Source: Bacteroidales bacterium (GTDB lineage Bacteria; Bacteroidota; Bacteroidia; Bacteroidales; WCHB1-69). Taken from it: 45,974 nucleotides of DNA. The DNA lies in contig JAFTCA010000078.1 in assembly GCA_017454945.1 (NCBI GenBank), positions 1 to 45,974 of the forward strand. The letters run 5' to 3'. The position numbers were made by a program, and so were the translations under genes. The notes beneath the pieces were generated by a model. It did no database searches, was not told the origin of the DNA, and saw only the letters and a program-made list of their open reading frames with translations. Of this stretch, positions 26,901-33,110 are shown piece by piece (within the stretch, counting starts at the first letter, position 1; the number at the start of each line of letters is the position of its first letter).

Positions 26901-27405
26901 CCTGTTCACCAGTATTGCTCAGGTTAATCATCTTGATGGAAGTATTGCCGTTTTTGGTTACGGCACTCAGCAGATAGGTCTGCGGCGTGTTCATTGTGGC
27001 GCGGAACTGGTGTTCGCCACTGGGCAAAGTATTGTGATACTCAGCCACTTTCTTACCGTTGATGTCGAACACCACCAGGTCAACCTTCTCCTTGTTCAGA
27101 AGCGTCAATCTGAAATCGGTGATACCATTAAACGGGTTAGGAACGTTCTGATACAACTTCACACTGCCCTTCTCGTTCTCCCAACCGTGGATGCCCACCG
27201 TATTCATTGTCAGGATGGTGTCAGGATAGTATAGCACTTCGGTCCAACCTTGGGTTAGGTTGGTCACCATAATACTATCCAGTTGCTGATAACTGTGGTC
27301 TTGGTGTTCGGCCTCGAACTTCAACGTGACCACTTCTTGTGCATAGGAGTTGAAACTCCACAACATTGCAACAAGAAAACTTAACAAATAGTAGAATTTT
27401 CTCAT
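20947..27405 (-). CDS. Giant surface protein with three FISUMP domains and twelve fibronectin-III-like repeats
   Basis: The 2152-residue protein has a signal peptide (MRKFYYLLSFLVAMLWSFNSYAQ is cleaved near residue 22). A module at about 82-160 resembles a T9SS type A sorting domain (LYQNVPNPFNG, VDLVVFDINGKKVAEY, PSGEHQF). The rest is a near-perfect threefold repeat of about 640 residues. Each unit has four fibronectin-III-like modules (typical phrases ERGFCWN, TYYVRAYAxNxxGxxYGEE) followed by one FISUMP domain (CGT..DGDGNEYRTV, CWTRENLRT, GWRVSTMDDW, ATGFGWFYAG, RCVK). The FISUMP starts are near residues 630, 1270 and 1912. It is likely exported and cell-surface attached, possibly binding a ligand or glycan; the function is unknown. 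The ATG at 27405 is chosen because the signal peptide starts there. Confidence 0.85.
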   Translation of the reverse strand: MRKFYYLLSFLVAMLWSFNSYAQEVVTLKFEAEHQDHSYQQLDSIMVTNLTQGWTEVLYYPDTILTMNTVGIHGWENEKGSVKLYQNVPNPFNGITDFRLTLLNKEKVDLVVFDINGKKVAEYHNTLPSGEHQFRATMNTPQTYLLSAVTKNGNTSIKMINLSNTGEQARIEYVSSMPLTVETTKKHTNNLFAQGDNMQYVGYATQIDGSKEAAVTQKQQGSGTVTFVFPNEEIPPYLIVRTDSAFNLTSSTATLSGSWKAHNMTVTEEGFNWRQANATEWNTLTCDHTDAEFTFGIRNLTKETQYVFKAYAVADEEYYYGEEVTFSTTGIVPPTVKTDSVTDIDYNRAHVYGSFAKGEESVKKIGFELRENAEWVNVRSFIGTQITSPFDYELFDLKQNTKYAVRAYAITESDTTYAEPKYFTTMAITPPVVKTLEATEVASVKALLHGTFTKTSEDVTACGFQYKKDGTDSWLAVAATLTPEFSALATSLTPSTKYVFRAYAQTASDLAYGEELSFTTVEYVMPSIEAGEVTDITNTSATVSAKQSNGAEIVERGFIYSLYPNRTLNSHATYQLIGTVKDGSTEDGVFQTTLSLIQGATYYVRGYAKTADMVLYTEDMKVVMPDPEGLVDCGTVTDADGNEYKTVRLGSNCWMRENLRTTKYADGTPIEFYDRPTMTKVSLEKAMYEPFIQNNDTMPAEVCGYYYGVGFINDDNAICPIGWRVSTMDDWCDLFNYVSETYADNAAVTCNTSGRGSVGNISLAYPLVIPHYFANYNMGKPQPTSNATGFGWFYAGSLNGNTTSSYPRCEGRYDAYWTSTKTGSNCLPFFIQNTGSNLQRYYESGCQLYGYFVRCVKEPDPVLGVVTTEPMSDVTYYSATAHGKIVSNGYTAVTERGFCWNNDTAPTVDNHKVVVEGTENEFSTVLNDLTHETTYYVRAYMINSVGISYGEEVSFTTLPLPVVPTVTTGEAHNIMKDQATIDGEVTSDGGEAVTARGICYATTPEPTIESTVIPSGEGLGSFSVEIKELVSGQTYYARAYATNKVGTAYGNEVTFAPLVEAQKPTVITQSVDNILDTKATVHCEVTENGGADVTERGICYSTTNAQPDLGDKSIKANDAGMGTYALVMDSLSFETTYYVRAYAVNEAGVGYGDALTFTTLEEIKEMLVRAGEVTGVTRTDATVSATLLYGVDVTERGFIYSLYPGRTLSSHATYQLIGTIKDESTENGEFSHTFTNLIQGGTYYVRGYAKTAEKEVYSEDMKVVMQDPEGLVDCGTMVDGDGNEYRTVVLGGNCWTRENLRTTKYADGTPITMFDRPTMTLISNEYAMYEPFIQSGDTMPAEVCGYYYGVGFVNDDKAVCPAGWRVSTMDDWCSLLNYVSETYANNTAVTCNTSGRGSVGSLSLAYPIVLPHYFASYNFGKPQATSNATGFGWFYAGSLNGNTSSSYPRCEGRYDAYWTSTKTGSNCLPWFFQSTGTTLQRYYESGCQRYGYFIRCVKEPEAQLGSVQTNPMTEISHNAATANARILSDGFAAVTERGFCWNTTGNPSIEDHKEVVDVTAYTYSFGMTGLTPETNYYVKAYMVNEIGMSYGEEVSFTTKPAPTIATVTTSEAYEIMTDNVKVDGNVSADGGAEVTARGICYATTAAPTVESKTVDCGKGTGIFTAALTGLEQGQTYYARAYAVNEVGTSYGNEITFKALAQAEKPMVHTLEVTGIIDVAAVVNCEVVSNGGSEIIERGVCYSTTNNQPDLSDKVVRAATAEVGTYQIELKDLSFETTYYVRAYATNEAGTAYGEALTFTTMEEFKEMAVEAGEVTGVTRTEATVSATLKYGQNVTERGFLYSLYKNATHKSHPTYVLIGSKQVEGTDNGEFSATFENLIQGAIYYVRGYAKSGDEYVYSNDMKVVMEDPEGLKDCGTITDGDGNEYRTVQLGKLCWTRENLHTSKYNDGSDISKFIPIASTIKVAEKIAEYTPSVVTYNGYADTLYGDMAGYFYGYGLRYDPNVDKICPEGWHIPSVDEFGELFTYINETYNDGSLAVKAYSSSGNVNICSNQDLYYPMVLPYYFSNNGFKNTSEKTNATGFGWFYFGELDGNTSQSHYRTTQAYYEGMWTSTGVGSYMNVFIQHNGTYLQYANQTGNQGYSRVIRCVKDAE
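20950..26665 (-). repeat. Three tandem ~1.92-kb intragenic repeats
   Basis: The FISUMP starts fall near 25515, 23595 and 21670 on the plus coordinates, a period of about 1.92 kb. Copies one and two share long near-identical stretches, including the YFANYNMGKPQ/YFASYNFGKPQ and YPRCEGRYDAYWTSTKTG regions. Copy three is more diverged. This indicates segmental duplication of a whole four-plus-one domain block. Confidence 0.8.
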
Positions 27406-27567
27406 AATATGGGGATTTGGTGAATATTTTAATTTTTGAAAAATACGGCTATAAAAATAAAAAAAAAGATACAAACATCCAATAGAATGTAACAAAATCA
27501 AAAAAAAATGCAATTTTTTTCTTGCTCTTCGCATCTATTTAGACCAATTACAAACAATATTTTTTCT

Positions 27568-27575
27568 TAAATTTG
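27568..27575 (+). promoter_or_regulatory. -7 promoter element for the nusB operon
   Basis: TAAATTTG matches TAnnTTTG, 23 bases before the nusB ATG. Confidence 0.55.
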
Positions 27576-27598
27576 CACCCTCAATCAAAAGGAAACTT

Positions 27599-28546
27599 AT
27601 GGTTAGCAGACGTTATTTGAGGACTAAGACAATGCAGGCAATTTTTGCCTCCGAGATGAACGACAAGGAAGACCTTGTCAGCGGTGAGAAGAAATTGGTA
27701 CAATCAGTGGAAAGCTGTTATACGTTATTTCTCTATTTCATTTCCCTACTCACCGAAATCAAGAGCTACCGACTTAACAAGCAAGAGGATGTTAAGGGCA
27801 AGATGTTCCCCACTTACGAGGACTTGCACCCCAACACTAAGTTTACCGACAATCTGATTATCAGCCAGATAGAAGACAATAAGCAACTTCAAATCCTGTG
27901 GAAGGAGCATAAAATCTCGTGGACCAATGAGAAAGATTTTATCGTTCAGATGTTCCACGAAATAGAGAGCTCGGAGATTTACGGTCTGTATATGGCCCGC
28001 GAAGAACGCAGCTATCACGAAGACAAGCAGTTTGTGCTGGACATCATTGAGAAGGTTTTTGTCAACAGCGAATTGCTGCATTGGTATTTTGAAGAGAAAA
28101 ACCTGCACTGGTTCGACGATTACAACGAAGCGCTGCTCATGACCTACAAAAACATTGCCTCGTTCAAGGAGCAGAAGGGTGACCATTGCGAGATTTCGCC
28201 GCTATACAAAGACGACGAAGACCGTGAATTTTACAAAACACTCTACCGCCAAACGATGATTCACCACCAGGAATTTGCCACTATGATTGAAGAAAAGCTC
28301 CAGAACTGGGAAGCCGAACGCGTGATGACATTGGATAAGATACTGATGGAGATGGCACTCTGCGAATTCACAGAATTCCCGGAAATTCCCATCAAAGTGA
28401 CCATCAACGAATATATCGAATTGGCCAAGACTTACAGCTCAGCCAAGAGCGGCTTGTTCATCAATGGAATTTTGGACAAGCTGGTCATTGATTTAAAACA
28501 AGCCGACAGACTGAACAAGACGGGACGCGGCATCATTAACAATTAA
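27599..28546 (+). CDS. nusB: Transcription antitermination protein NusB (long Bacteroidota form)
   Basis: At 315 residues this is about twice the length of E. coli NusB, but such length is normal in Bacteroidota. The start VSRRYLRTKTMQAIFA matches the family N-terminus. The conserved helical core is near the C-terminus, with LDKILMEMALCEFTEFPEIPIKVTINEYIELAKTYSSAKSGLFINGILDK. A lineage-specific helical insertion of about 150 residues separates the two. NusB binds NusE and boxA RNA in rRNA antitermination. It heads a unit with the DUF1573 lipoprotein, yajC and coaE. Confidence 0.9.
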   Translation: MVSRRYLRTKTMQAIFASEMNDKEDLVSGEKKLVQSVESCYTLFLYFISLLTEIKSYRLNKQEDVKGKMFPTYEDLHPNTKFTDNLIISQIEDNKQLQILWKEHKISWTNEKDFIVQMFHEIESSEIYGLYMAREERSYHEDKQFVLDIIEKVFVNSELLHWYFEEKNLHWFDDYNEALLMTYKNIASFKEQKGDHCEISPLYKDDEDREFYKTLYRQTMIHHQEFATMIEEKLQNWEAERVMTLDKILMEMALCEFTEFPEIPIKVTINEYIELAKTYSSAKSGLFINGILDKLVIDLKQADRLNKTGRGIINN

Positions 28547-28557
28547 GCAAAAATATC

Positions 28558-29031
28558 ATGAAACGACTGATTCTCATCACTTTGATAGCAGGACTTCTCG
28601 TGGGCACCGGAGCTTGCAACCGCCATGGCCACGATAACGACATTACCGCTTCGGACATTCACAATCCTGCCACAGCTGACGGTCTTTCGAAAAAAGAGGC
28701 CAAGAATATGCCTGTCATCACTTTTGAGAAAACCACCCACGATTTTGGAAAAGTTATTCAAGGTGAGAAGCTTAGCTACACGTTCACCTTTACCAATACT
28801 GGCAAGTCGAATCTGATAATCACTTCGGCGGAAGCCTCTTGCGGATGTACAACCACCACGCCCCCTCAGGCCCCCATCAAACCGGGAGAAAAAGGACAGA
28901 TTAAAGTGTCGTTCGATTCCCAAAACAAAAAAGGCCCCACCAAGAACATGGTCATCATTTCGGCCAACACCTACCCTATCCGCACTATGATTTACATCAC
29001 CGCCAATGTGATTGTGCCGAACCAGAAATAA
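28558..29031 (+). CDS. DUF1573-domain lipoprotein
   Basis: The 157-residue protein has a type II signal, MKRLILITLIAGLLVGTGAC, with a lipobox cysteine at residue 20. One DUF1573 immunoglobulin-like domain follows at about 55-155: FEKTTHDFGKV, FTFTNTGKSNL, the hallmark SCGCTTTTPP, and KPGEKGQIKVSFDS. The role of this family is not established; it is nearly always found in Bacteroidota envelopes and here sits between nusB and yajC, as in many relatives. It starts 11 bases after nusB. Confidence 0.85.
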   Translation: MKRLILITLIAGLLVGTGACNRHGHDNDITASDIHNPATADGLSKKEAKNMPVITFEKTTHDFGKVIQGEKLSYTFTFTNTGKSNLIITSAEASCGCTTTTPPQAPIKPGEKGQIKVSFDSQNKKGPTKNMVIISANTYPIRTMIYITANVIVPNQK

Positions 29032-29073
29032 ATTCAGAATTCAAAATTCAAAATTCAGAATTCAGAATTCAAA
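29032..29073. repeat. ATTCARA heptamer array
   Basis: Six consecutive 7-bp units of ATTCAGA/ATTCAAA directly follow the DUF1573 stop codon. The remaining bases up to yajC are AT-rich with no gene seen. Confidence 0.8.
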
Positions 29074-29175
29074 AACTCGATAACACTTAACTCTAATCAC
29101 TATTCACTTCTCAACTCCTTGACTAATCAAATCAACAATTAAACAATCAACACTTAAACACAAATATCCCCAACA

Positions 29176-29523
29176 ATGAACACATTATTCTTATTATTCC
29201 AACAGCAAGCACAACCTGGCGCTCCCGGACAAGGCACAGGCATGGGTTCCTCCCTTATCTTCATCCTGCTGATAATCCTTGTTTTTTACTTCTTCATGAT
29301 TCGCCCGCAACAAAAGAAGCAGAAACAGATTCAAGAGATGAGAGAAGCCCTGAAGAGCGGCGACAAAATCGTCACCATTGGCGGTATCCACGGCAAAATC
29401 ATCAATGTACAGGAAACCACTTTCATCATCGAAGTGGAAGACGGCACCCGCTTGAAGATTGAGAAGAGCGCCGTTTCATTAGACGCACCTGCCAACAACA
29501 ACGCTGCCGCTAAGAAAGAATAG
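29176..29523 (+). CDS. yajC: Preprotein translocase subunit YajC
   Basis: The 115-residue protein has a short glutamine/glycine-rich N-terminus and one membrane helix at about 27-43 (SLIFILLIILVFYFFMIRP). The signature RPQQKKQKQ follows, then the small cytoplasmic domain with LKSGDKIVTIGGIHGKI and DGTRLKIEKSAV. YajC associates with SecDF at the Sec translocon. It precedes coaE by 75 bases. In many relatives a ybbR-like gene lies between these two; none is present here. Confidence 0.92.
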   Translation: MNTLFLLFQQQAQPGAPGQGTGMGSSLIFILLIILVFYFFMIRPQQKKQKQIQEMREALKSGDKIVTIGGIHGKIINVQETTFIIEVEDGTRLKIEKSAVSLDAPANNNAAAKKE

Positions 29524-29598
29524 CATACTGGCAGTCACACCTTTACACACCCTCTCGCATTACGGCGAAAGGGTGTTGTATCATTTAGCATAAAGACC

Positions 29599-30945
29599 AT
29601 GATTACCATTGCCATCACTGGAGGAATAGGAACAGGGAAGACGTATGTCTCCGCGATCTTCCAACGTGAGGGCATTCCCGTTTTCAACGCCGATACCGAG
29701 GCCAAGAAACTATACGCCCGCCCTGAGGTGCTGGCACAACTCCGCCAGGCATTCGGCGATGCCATTTTCGACGGCTCGCAATTGTCGTTCGCCAAACTCA
29801 CCCAAGTAATTTTCAACGACAAGGAGGCATTGGGGAAAGTCAACGGCATCGTACATCCTCTTGTATCACAAGAATTTGCGAAATGGGCCAAAGAGCAAAA
29901 CGCTGCTATGGTCATCATGGAGTCGGCCATTATTTTTGAAGGAGGCTTGGAAAAGCAGTTCGACTATGTCATCACGGTGGACGCCTCACTGGCAACTCGC
30001 CAGCGGCGTCTGCGCATTCGCGATGCACACTTAGACGATGCCACCATCCGGCGCAAGATAGAGGCTCAGCTGCCGCAAGACGAGAAATGCCGCCTCGCCG
30101 ACTTCGTCATCCGCCACGACCACGACAACGAGGAAGAGTTTCTGCAACAGCAAGTTAACAAGATTATACAATATATTAAAAATAGAGAAATGCACAATTC
30201 CGCCATCGAAGTACTGCTCAATCATCGCAGCATACGACAATTCACAGACCAGCCCATCGAGCACGACAAATTGGATTTGATACTGCGAGCCGCCTGCAAT
30301 GGCTCTACTATGGGAAACATGCAACTGTACAGCATTATCGCCATCCAAGACAAACAGCGCATGGCCGAGATGGCGCCGTTGCACTTTAACCAGCCCATCG
30401 CCACCAACGCCCCGCTGATGCTCATCTTCTGCGCCGACACGCACCGTTTCAACAAATATTGCCAATATCGTCAGGCCGACACCGATGCATACAGCAACTT
30501 GCAAAGTTACCAATGGGCTGTCACCGACTCTATTATCGCGGCCCAAAACGCCTGTGTTGCCGCCGAAAGTCTGGGCTTGGGCATCTGCTGGTTAGGCACC
30601 ATCACTTACAACTGCGACCGCTTTGCCGAGATTTTGCAGTTGCCCGAGAATGTCTTCCCCACGGCCTGCATCTCCATCGGTTACCCTGCTGAAACGCCCG
30701 AGCTGACCGACAAACTGCCCGTTGAAGCCATGATACACCATGAAGTGTATGAGGACTACACCGAAGAGCGCATCAACGACCTGTACCGCGAAAAAGAGGC
30801 ACATCCCAACACGTTGAAATTGCTCGAGGAGAACCAATTGGACAACTTGGCGCAGATTTTCACACAGCGCCGTTATACCAAAGCCGACAACGAGCACTTT
30901 GCCCAAGTTCTGATTGAGACATTGAAGAACCAGAAGTTCATGTAA
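29599..30945 (+). CDS. coaE: Dephospho-CoA kinase fused to an NfsA-type nitroreductase
   Basis: The 448-residue open frame has two complete enzymes. Residues 1 to about 195 are CoaE: P-loop GGIGTGKT at 8-15, VFNADTEAKKLY, GIVHPLV, and the lid-region RQRRLRIRD. It phosphorylates dephospho-CoA in the last CoA step. Residues from about 198 are a flavin nitroreductase/NADPH oxidoreductase: HRSIRQFTDQPI, STMGNMQLYSI, GLGICWLGTITYNCDRF, SIGYPAETPE. The joint at 30173-30192 contains an A5 run and an in-frame ATG at 30190. One extra A would place a TAG three codons earlier and split the genes. The kinase and reductase calls are firm; whether they are one polypeptide is not. Confidence 0.8.
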   Translation: MITIAITGGIGTGKTYVSAIFQREGIPVFNADTEAKKLYARPEVLAQLRQAFGDAIFDGSQLSFAKLTQVIFNDKEALGKVNGIVHPLVSQEFAKWAKEQNAAMVIMESAIIFEGGLEKQFDYVITVDASLATRQRRLRIRDAHLDDATIRRKIEAQLPQDEKCRLADFVIRHDHDNEEEFLQQQVNKIIQYIKNREMHNSAIEVLLNHRSIRQFTDQPIEHDKLDLILRAACNGSTMGNMQLYSIIAIQDKQRMAEMAPLHFNQPIATNAPLMLIFCADTHRFNKYCQYRQADTDAYSNLQSYQWAVTDSIIAAQNACVAAESLGLGICWLGTITYNCDRFAEILQLPENVFPTACISIGYPAETPELTDKLPVEAMIHHEVYEDYTEERINDLYREKEAHPNTLKLLEENQLDNLAQIFTQRRYTKADNEHFAQVLIETLKNQKFM

Positions 30946-30973
30946 AAAATTCAGAATCCAAAGAACATTGTAG

Positions 30974-30993
30974 AGACGCAGCGTGCTGCGTCT
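30974..30993. repeat. Palindromic module P2, copy 1
   Basis: AGACGCAGCGTGCTGCGTCT has 9-bp complementary arms around a central GT. The flanking ATTGTAG and GAA are shared with the copy at 34145. Confidence 0.75.
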
Positions 30994-30999
30994 GAATGG

Positions 31000-31025
31000 G
31001 ATTCCGCTGTGAACCGCGGAATGGA
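31000..31025. repeat. Palindromic module P1, copy 1
   Basis: A 26-base element with arms GATTCCGC and GCGGAATGGA. It is identical over all 26 bases to the copy at 42560-42585. Confidence 0.75.
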
Positions 31026-31031
31026 ATAAAA

Positions 31032-31066
31032 AAAAAGGCGGAAAACCGATGGGTTTCCGCCTTTTT
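31032..31066. terminator. Bidirectional intrinsic terminator
   Basis: A GGCGG-based stem of about 15 bp with one bulged A lies between A- and T-runs. It separates the convergent coaE-fusion and Omp28-like genes. Confidence 0.85.
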
Positions 31067-31083
31067 AAGTTAAAGGGATTTGC

Positions 31084-31926
31084 TTATTGCATTTCCACGT
31101 TGCAAACGTTCAGCACATTGTATTTCTTTTCTTGGCAAACGAAAGCAATGAAATGAACATGGTTCAGATCGATATTCTGAGTACCGCATTTTTCAGGAAC
31201 AGTGTAAGTAATTTCCTTGGTAACCAAGCTACCTTTCTTAGTATCGGTGATTTCAACACCCCAAGGATCGGTAGCAGTACCTCTCAGCACGTGCATGTGG
31301 CAATATGCGTTTCTAGTGTCATCCCAATAGTCGGGATTGTAGGTTTTGCCGTTGCTCTGTGCAGCCCAGATGCTGTCTTCCAACAAGTAAACTGTCAAGA
31401 AGTTGTTGGCAGCGGGAGCATCAATGGTGTAGTACATTTCAACCGTCACCTTAAATTCGCGGGTTGATTTATTCAGAGTACCTTTAGCAGCCATATTTAC
31501 GCAGGCATCCTTTTGGAATTCCTGATTTGAATAGGCGCTCCATGCACCACGGTCAACCACACCTGCATCGTTACGGTTAACCATACCCATAGGATAACCA
31601 CGAACTACGAAACCATCGTGAATAGTGGTAGCGTCGGCGCAAGTCATTTCAGGACGAGCATAGCCACCAGCGTGAATGTTAACGGGGAAGAAACGACCGG
31701 GATTGGCTTTTTCAATAAGATTGGCACGACGGTGACCATCGGGGCAATAGCCGCAACCTTGGCCGGTGAATTCTTCCAGCAAAGCATTTTTCTTAGTGAT
31801 TTCGGTAGAAACCCATTTCGGATTAGCTTTGGGAGCTTCGGGCTCTTCACCATTATTATTATTCGGGTCTTTACAGCCTACAAGTACCAGCCCGAGAACG
31901 AGCAATAAAAAGAAACTTTTTTTCAT
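31084..31926 (-). CDS. Omp28-related outer-membrane lipoprotein
   Basis: The 280-residue protein has a lipoprotein signal, MKKSFFLLLVLGLVLVGC, with the cysteine at 18. Next is a thioredoxin-like start, KNALLEEFTGQGCGYCPDGHRRA. The C-G-Y-C pair resembles a redox site and is the hallmark of Porphyromonas Omp28-type proteins. The rest is beta-rich (FRVTVEMYYTIDAPAANNFLTVYLLEDS-like strands). It is probably surface or periplasm exposed; the function in the family is not settled, with adhesin and redox roles suggested. It follows its paralogue by 33 bases and ends before a terminator. Confidence 0.82.
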   Translation of the reverse strand: MKKSFFLLLVLGLVLVGCKDPNNNNGEEPEAPKANPKWVSTEITKKNALLEEFTGQGCGYCPDGHRRANLIEKANPGRFFPVNIHAGGYARPEMTCADATTIHDGFVVRGYPMGMVNRNDAGVVDRGAWSAYSNQEFQKDACVNMAAKGTLNKSTREFKVTVEMYYTIDAPAANNFLTVYLLEDSIWAAQSNGKTYNPDYWDDTRNAYCHMHVLRGTATDPWGVEITDTKKGSLVTKEITYTVPEKCGTQNIDLNHVHFIAFVCQEKKYNVLNVCNVEMQ

Positions 31927-31959
31927 TGTAATAATTGTTTATAAACGATTTACGATTGA

Positions 31960-32775
31960 TTATTTCTTAGTGATTTCAGCCTTGCAAGCATTGTTGATAT
32001 AATAATGTTGCTTTTCAGCTACAAAAGCGATGAACTCAATGTTATTCAAATCCACATCAAAGTCACCAATTTTGTCAGGAATAGTATAGGTGTATTTCTT
32101 CTCAACAAACGAGCCTGCCGTTGTGGTAGTGATTTCATCACCCCAAGTATCAGTATTGATAATGTCGCGCAGGATGTGCATGTGATTATACTTGCCATTG
32201 GGCAGCATTTGGTCGGGGTTCGTATTACCATTCGACTGTGAAGCCTCGATATTATTCTGAATCATAGCCACACTCAAATAGTTGGTTGTCTGATCGCTAT
32301 TGGCGGTATAGTACAACTGCACTGTCAAATCCAGCGTACGGGTAGCGGTGTTGATAGTACCTTTGGCAGCCACATTAACGAAGGCGGGTTCGCCGAGGAT
32401 TTGTGAAACCTTGGCACTCCATTGACCTCTGTCAAGATTAGCGTCACCACGGTTAACCACACCATAAGGAACACCACGAGGTGCAAAATAGGTTTGAATA
32501 GCCTTAGCGTCATCGCATTGCATTTCAGGTTTTGACAGATAACCGCCATGGATAGTGATGAGGAAGAAATTATCCGGGTGTGCTGCCAAAATCTGGTTGG
32601 CGCGCTTGTGACCATCAGGGCAGTAGCCGCAGTTTTGTCCTGTGAATTCCTCCAAAACCGCATTCTTATTCATAGCTGATTTGGAAACGAACATGTCGTC
32701 TTTTTCTTTTCCTTCTTTGTTGCATGCAGTAAACACCAAGGTTACAGCAGCTAACAATAACAATAATTTTTTCAT
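31960..32775 (-). CDS. Omp28-related outer-membrane lipoprotein (paralogue)
   Basis: The 271-residue paralogue of the downstream gene has a signal ending VFTAC with the lipid cysteine at 18. It has the same NAVLEEFTGQNCGYCPDGHKRAN block and the same order of later elements (GYLSKPEMQC, RGVPYGVVNRGDA, YNHMHILRD, VDLNNIEFIAFVAEKQ). The shared C-x-x-C and H suggest both can form a disulfide or bind metal. A -7 element lies 74 bases upstream of the start, and the two genes are probably one transcript. Confidence 0.82.
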   Translation of the reverse strand: MKKLLLLLAAVTLVFTACNKEGKEKDDMFVSKSAMNKNAVLEEFTGQNCGYCPDGHKRANQILAAHPDNFFLITIHGGYLSKPEMQCDDAKAIQTYFAPRGVPYGVVNRGDANLDRGQWSAKVSQILGEPAFVNVAAKGTINTATRTLDLTVQLYYTANSDQTTNYLSVAMIQNNIEASQSNGNTNPDQMLPNGKYNHMHILRDIINTDTWGDEITTTTAGSFVEKKYTYTIPDKIGDFDVDLNNIEFIAFVAEKQHYYINNACKAEITKK

Positions 32776-32848
32776 AATAATGTTTTTTAATTTGGTTCTT
32801 ATTGATTATAAATTTGTTAGTATTAACTACGCACAATAATTAACGCTG

Positions 32849-32856
32849 CAAAGATA
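32849..32856 (-). promoter_or_regulatory. -7 promoter element for the Omp28 pair
   Basis: Minus-strand TATCTTTG matches TAnnTTTG. Confidence 0.5.
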
Positions 32857-32934
32857 ATATTTATTTTTTTGGTTTGGCGGGGTTGTTAATTTTTTTTAGA
32901 AAATTATTTATGGGGAGTAAGTGAAAAGTGAATA

Positions 32935-33005
32935 GAGTTAAGAAGTTAAGGAACTAAGGAGTTAAGATGAAGCTTTAGTTTCTTAGTTCCTTAGTTTCTT
33001 AACTT
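32935..33005. repeat. Inverted octamer arrays forming a long hairpin
   Basis: Four RRGTTAAG/GAACTAAG octamers (32935-32966) are followed, after 6 bases, by about four octamers in reverse complement (32973-33005). The arms pair almost fully if G-T pairs are allowed. Confidence 0.75.
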
Positions 33006-33063
33006 TCTCTATCTTGCACTTAACCATAATAAATTTCACATTTCAACATCTCAACATTTTTTG

Positions 33064-33071
33064 TACTTTTG
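33064..33071 (+). promoter_or_regulatory. -7 promoter element for the MCE gene
   Basis: TACTTTTG matches TAnnTTTG, 39 bases before the ATG at 33111. Confidence 0.5.
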
Positions 33072-33110
33072 CAAATTCCACTTTTGAGGATATCAATCAA
33101 AGCGACGATT

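Larger units (their letters stand above)
32776..33110. other. Divergent Omp28-MCE intergenic region
   Basis: This 335-base gap without a gene holds a minus-strand -7 element, a T-rich stretch, an inverted pair of octamer arrays able to form a long hairpin, and the -7 element for the MCE gene. No RNA gene was recognised. Confidence 0.65.
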
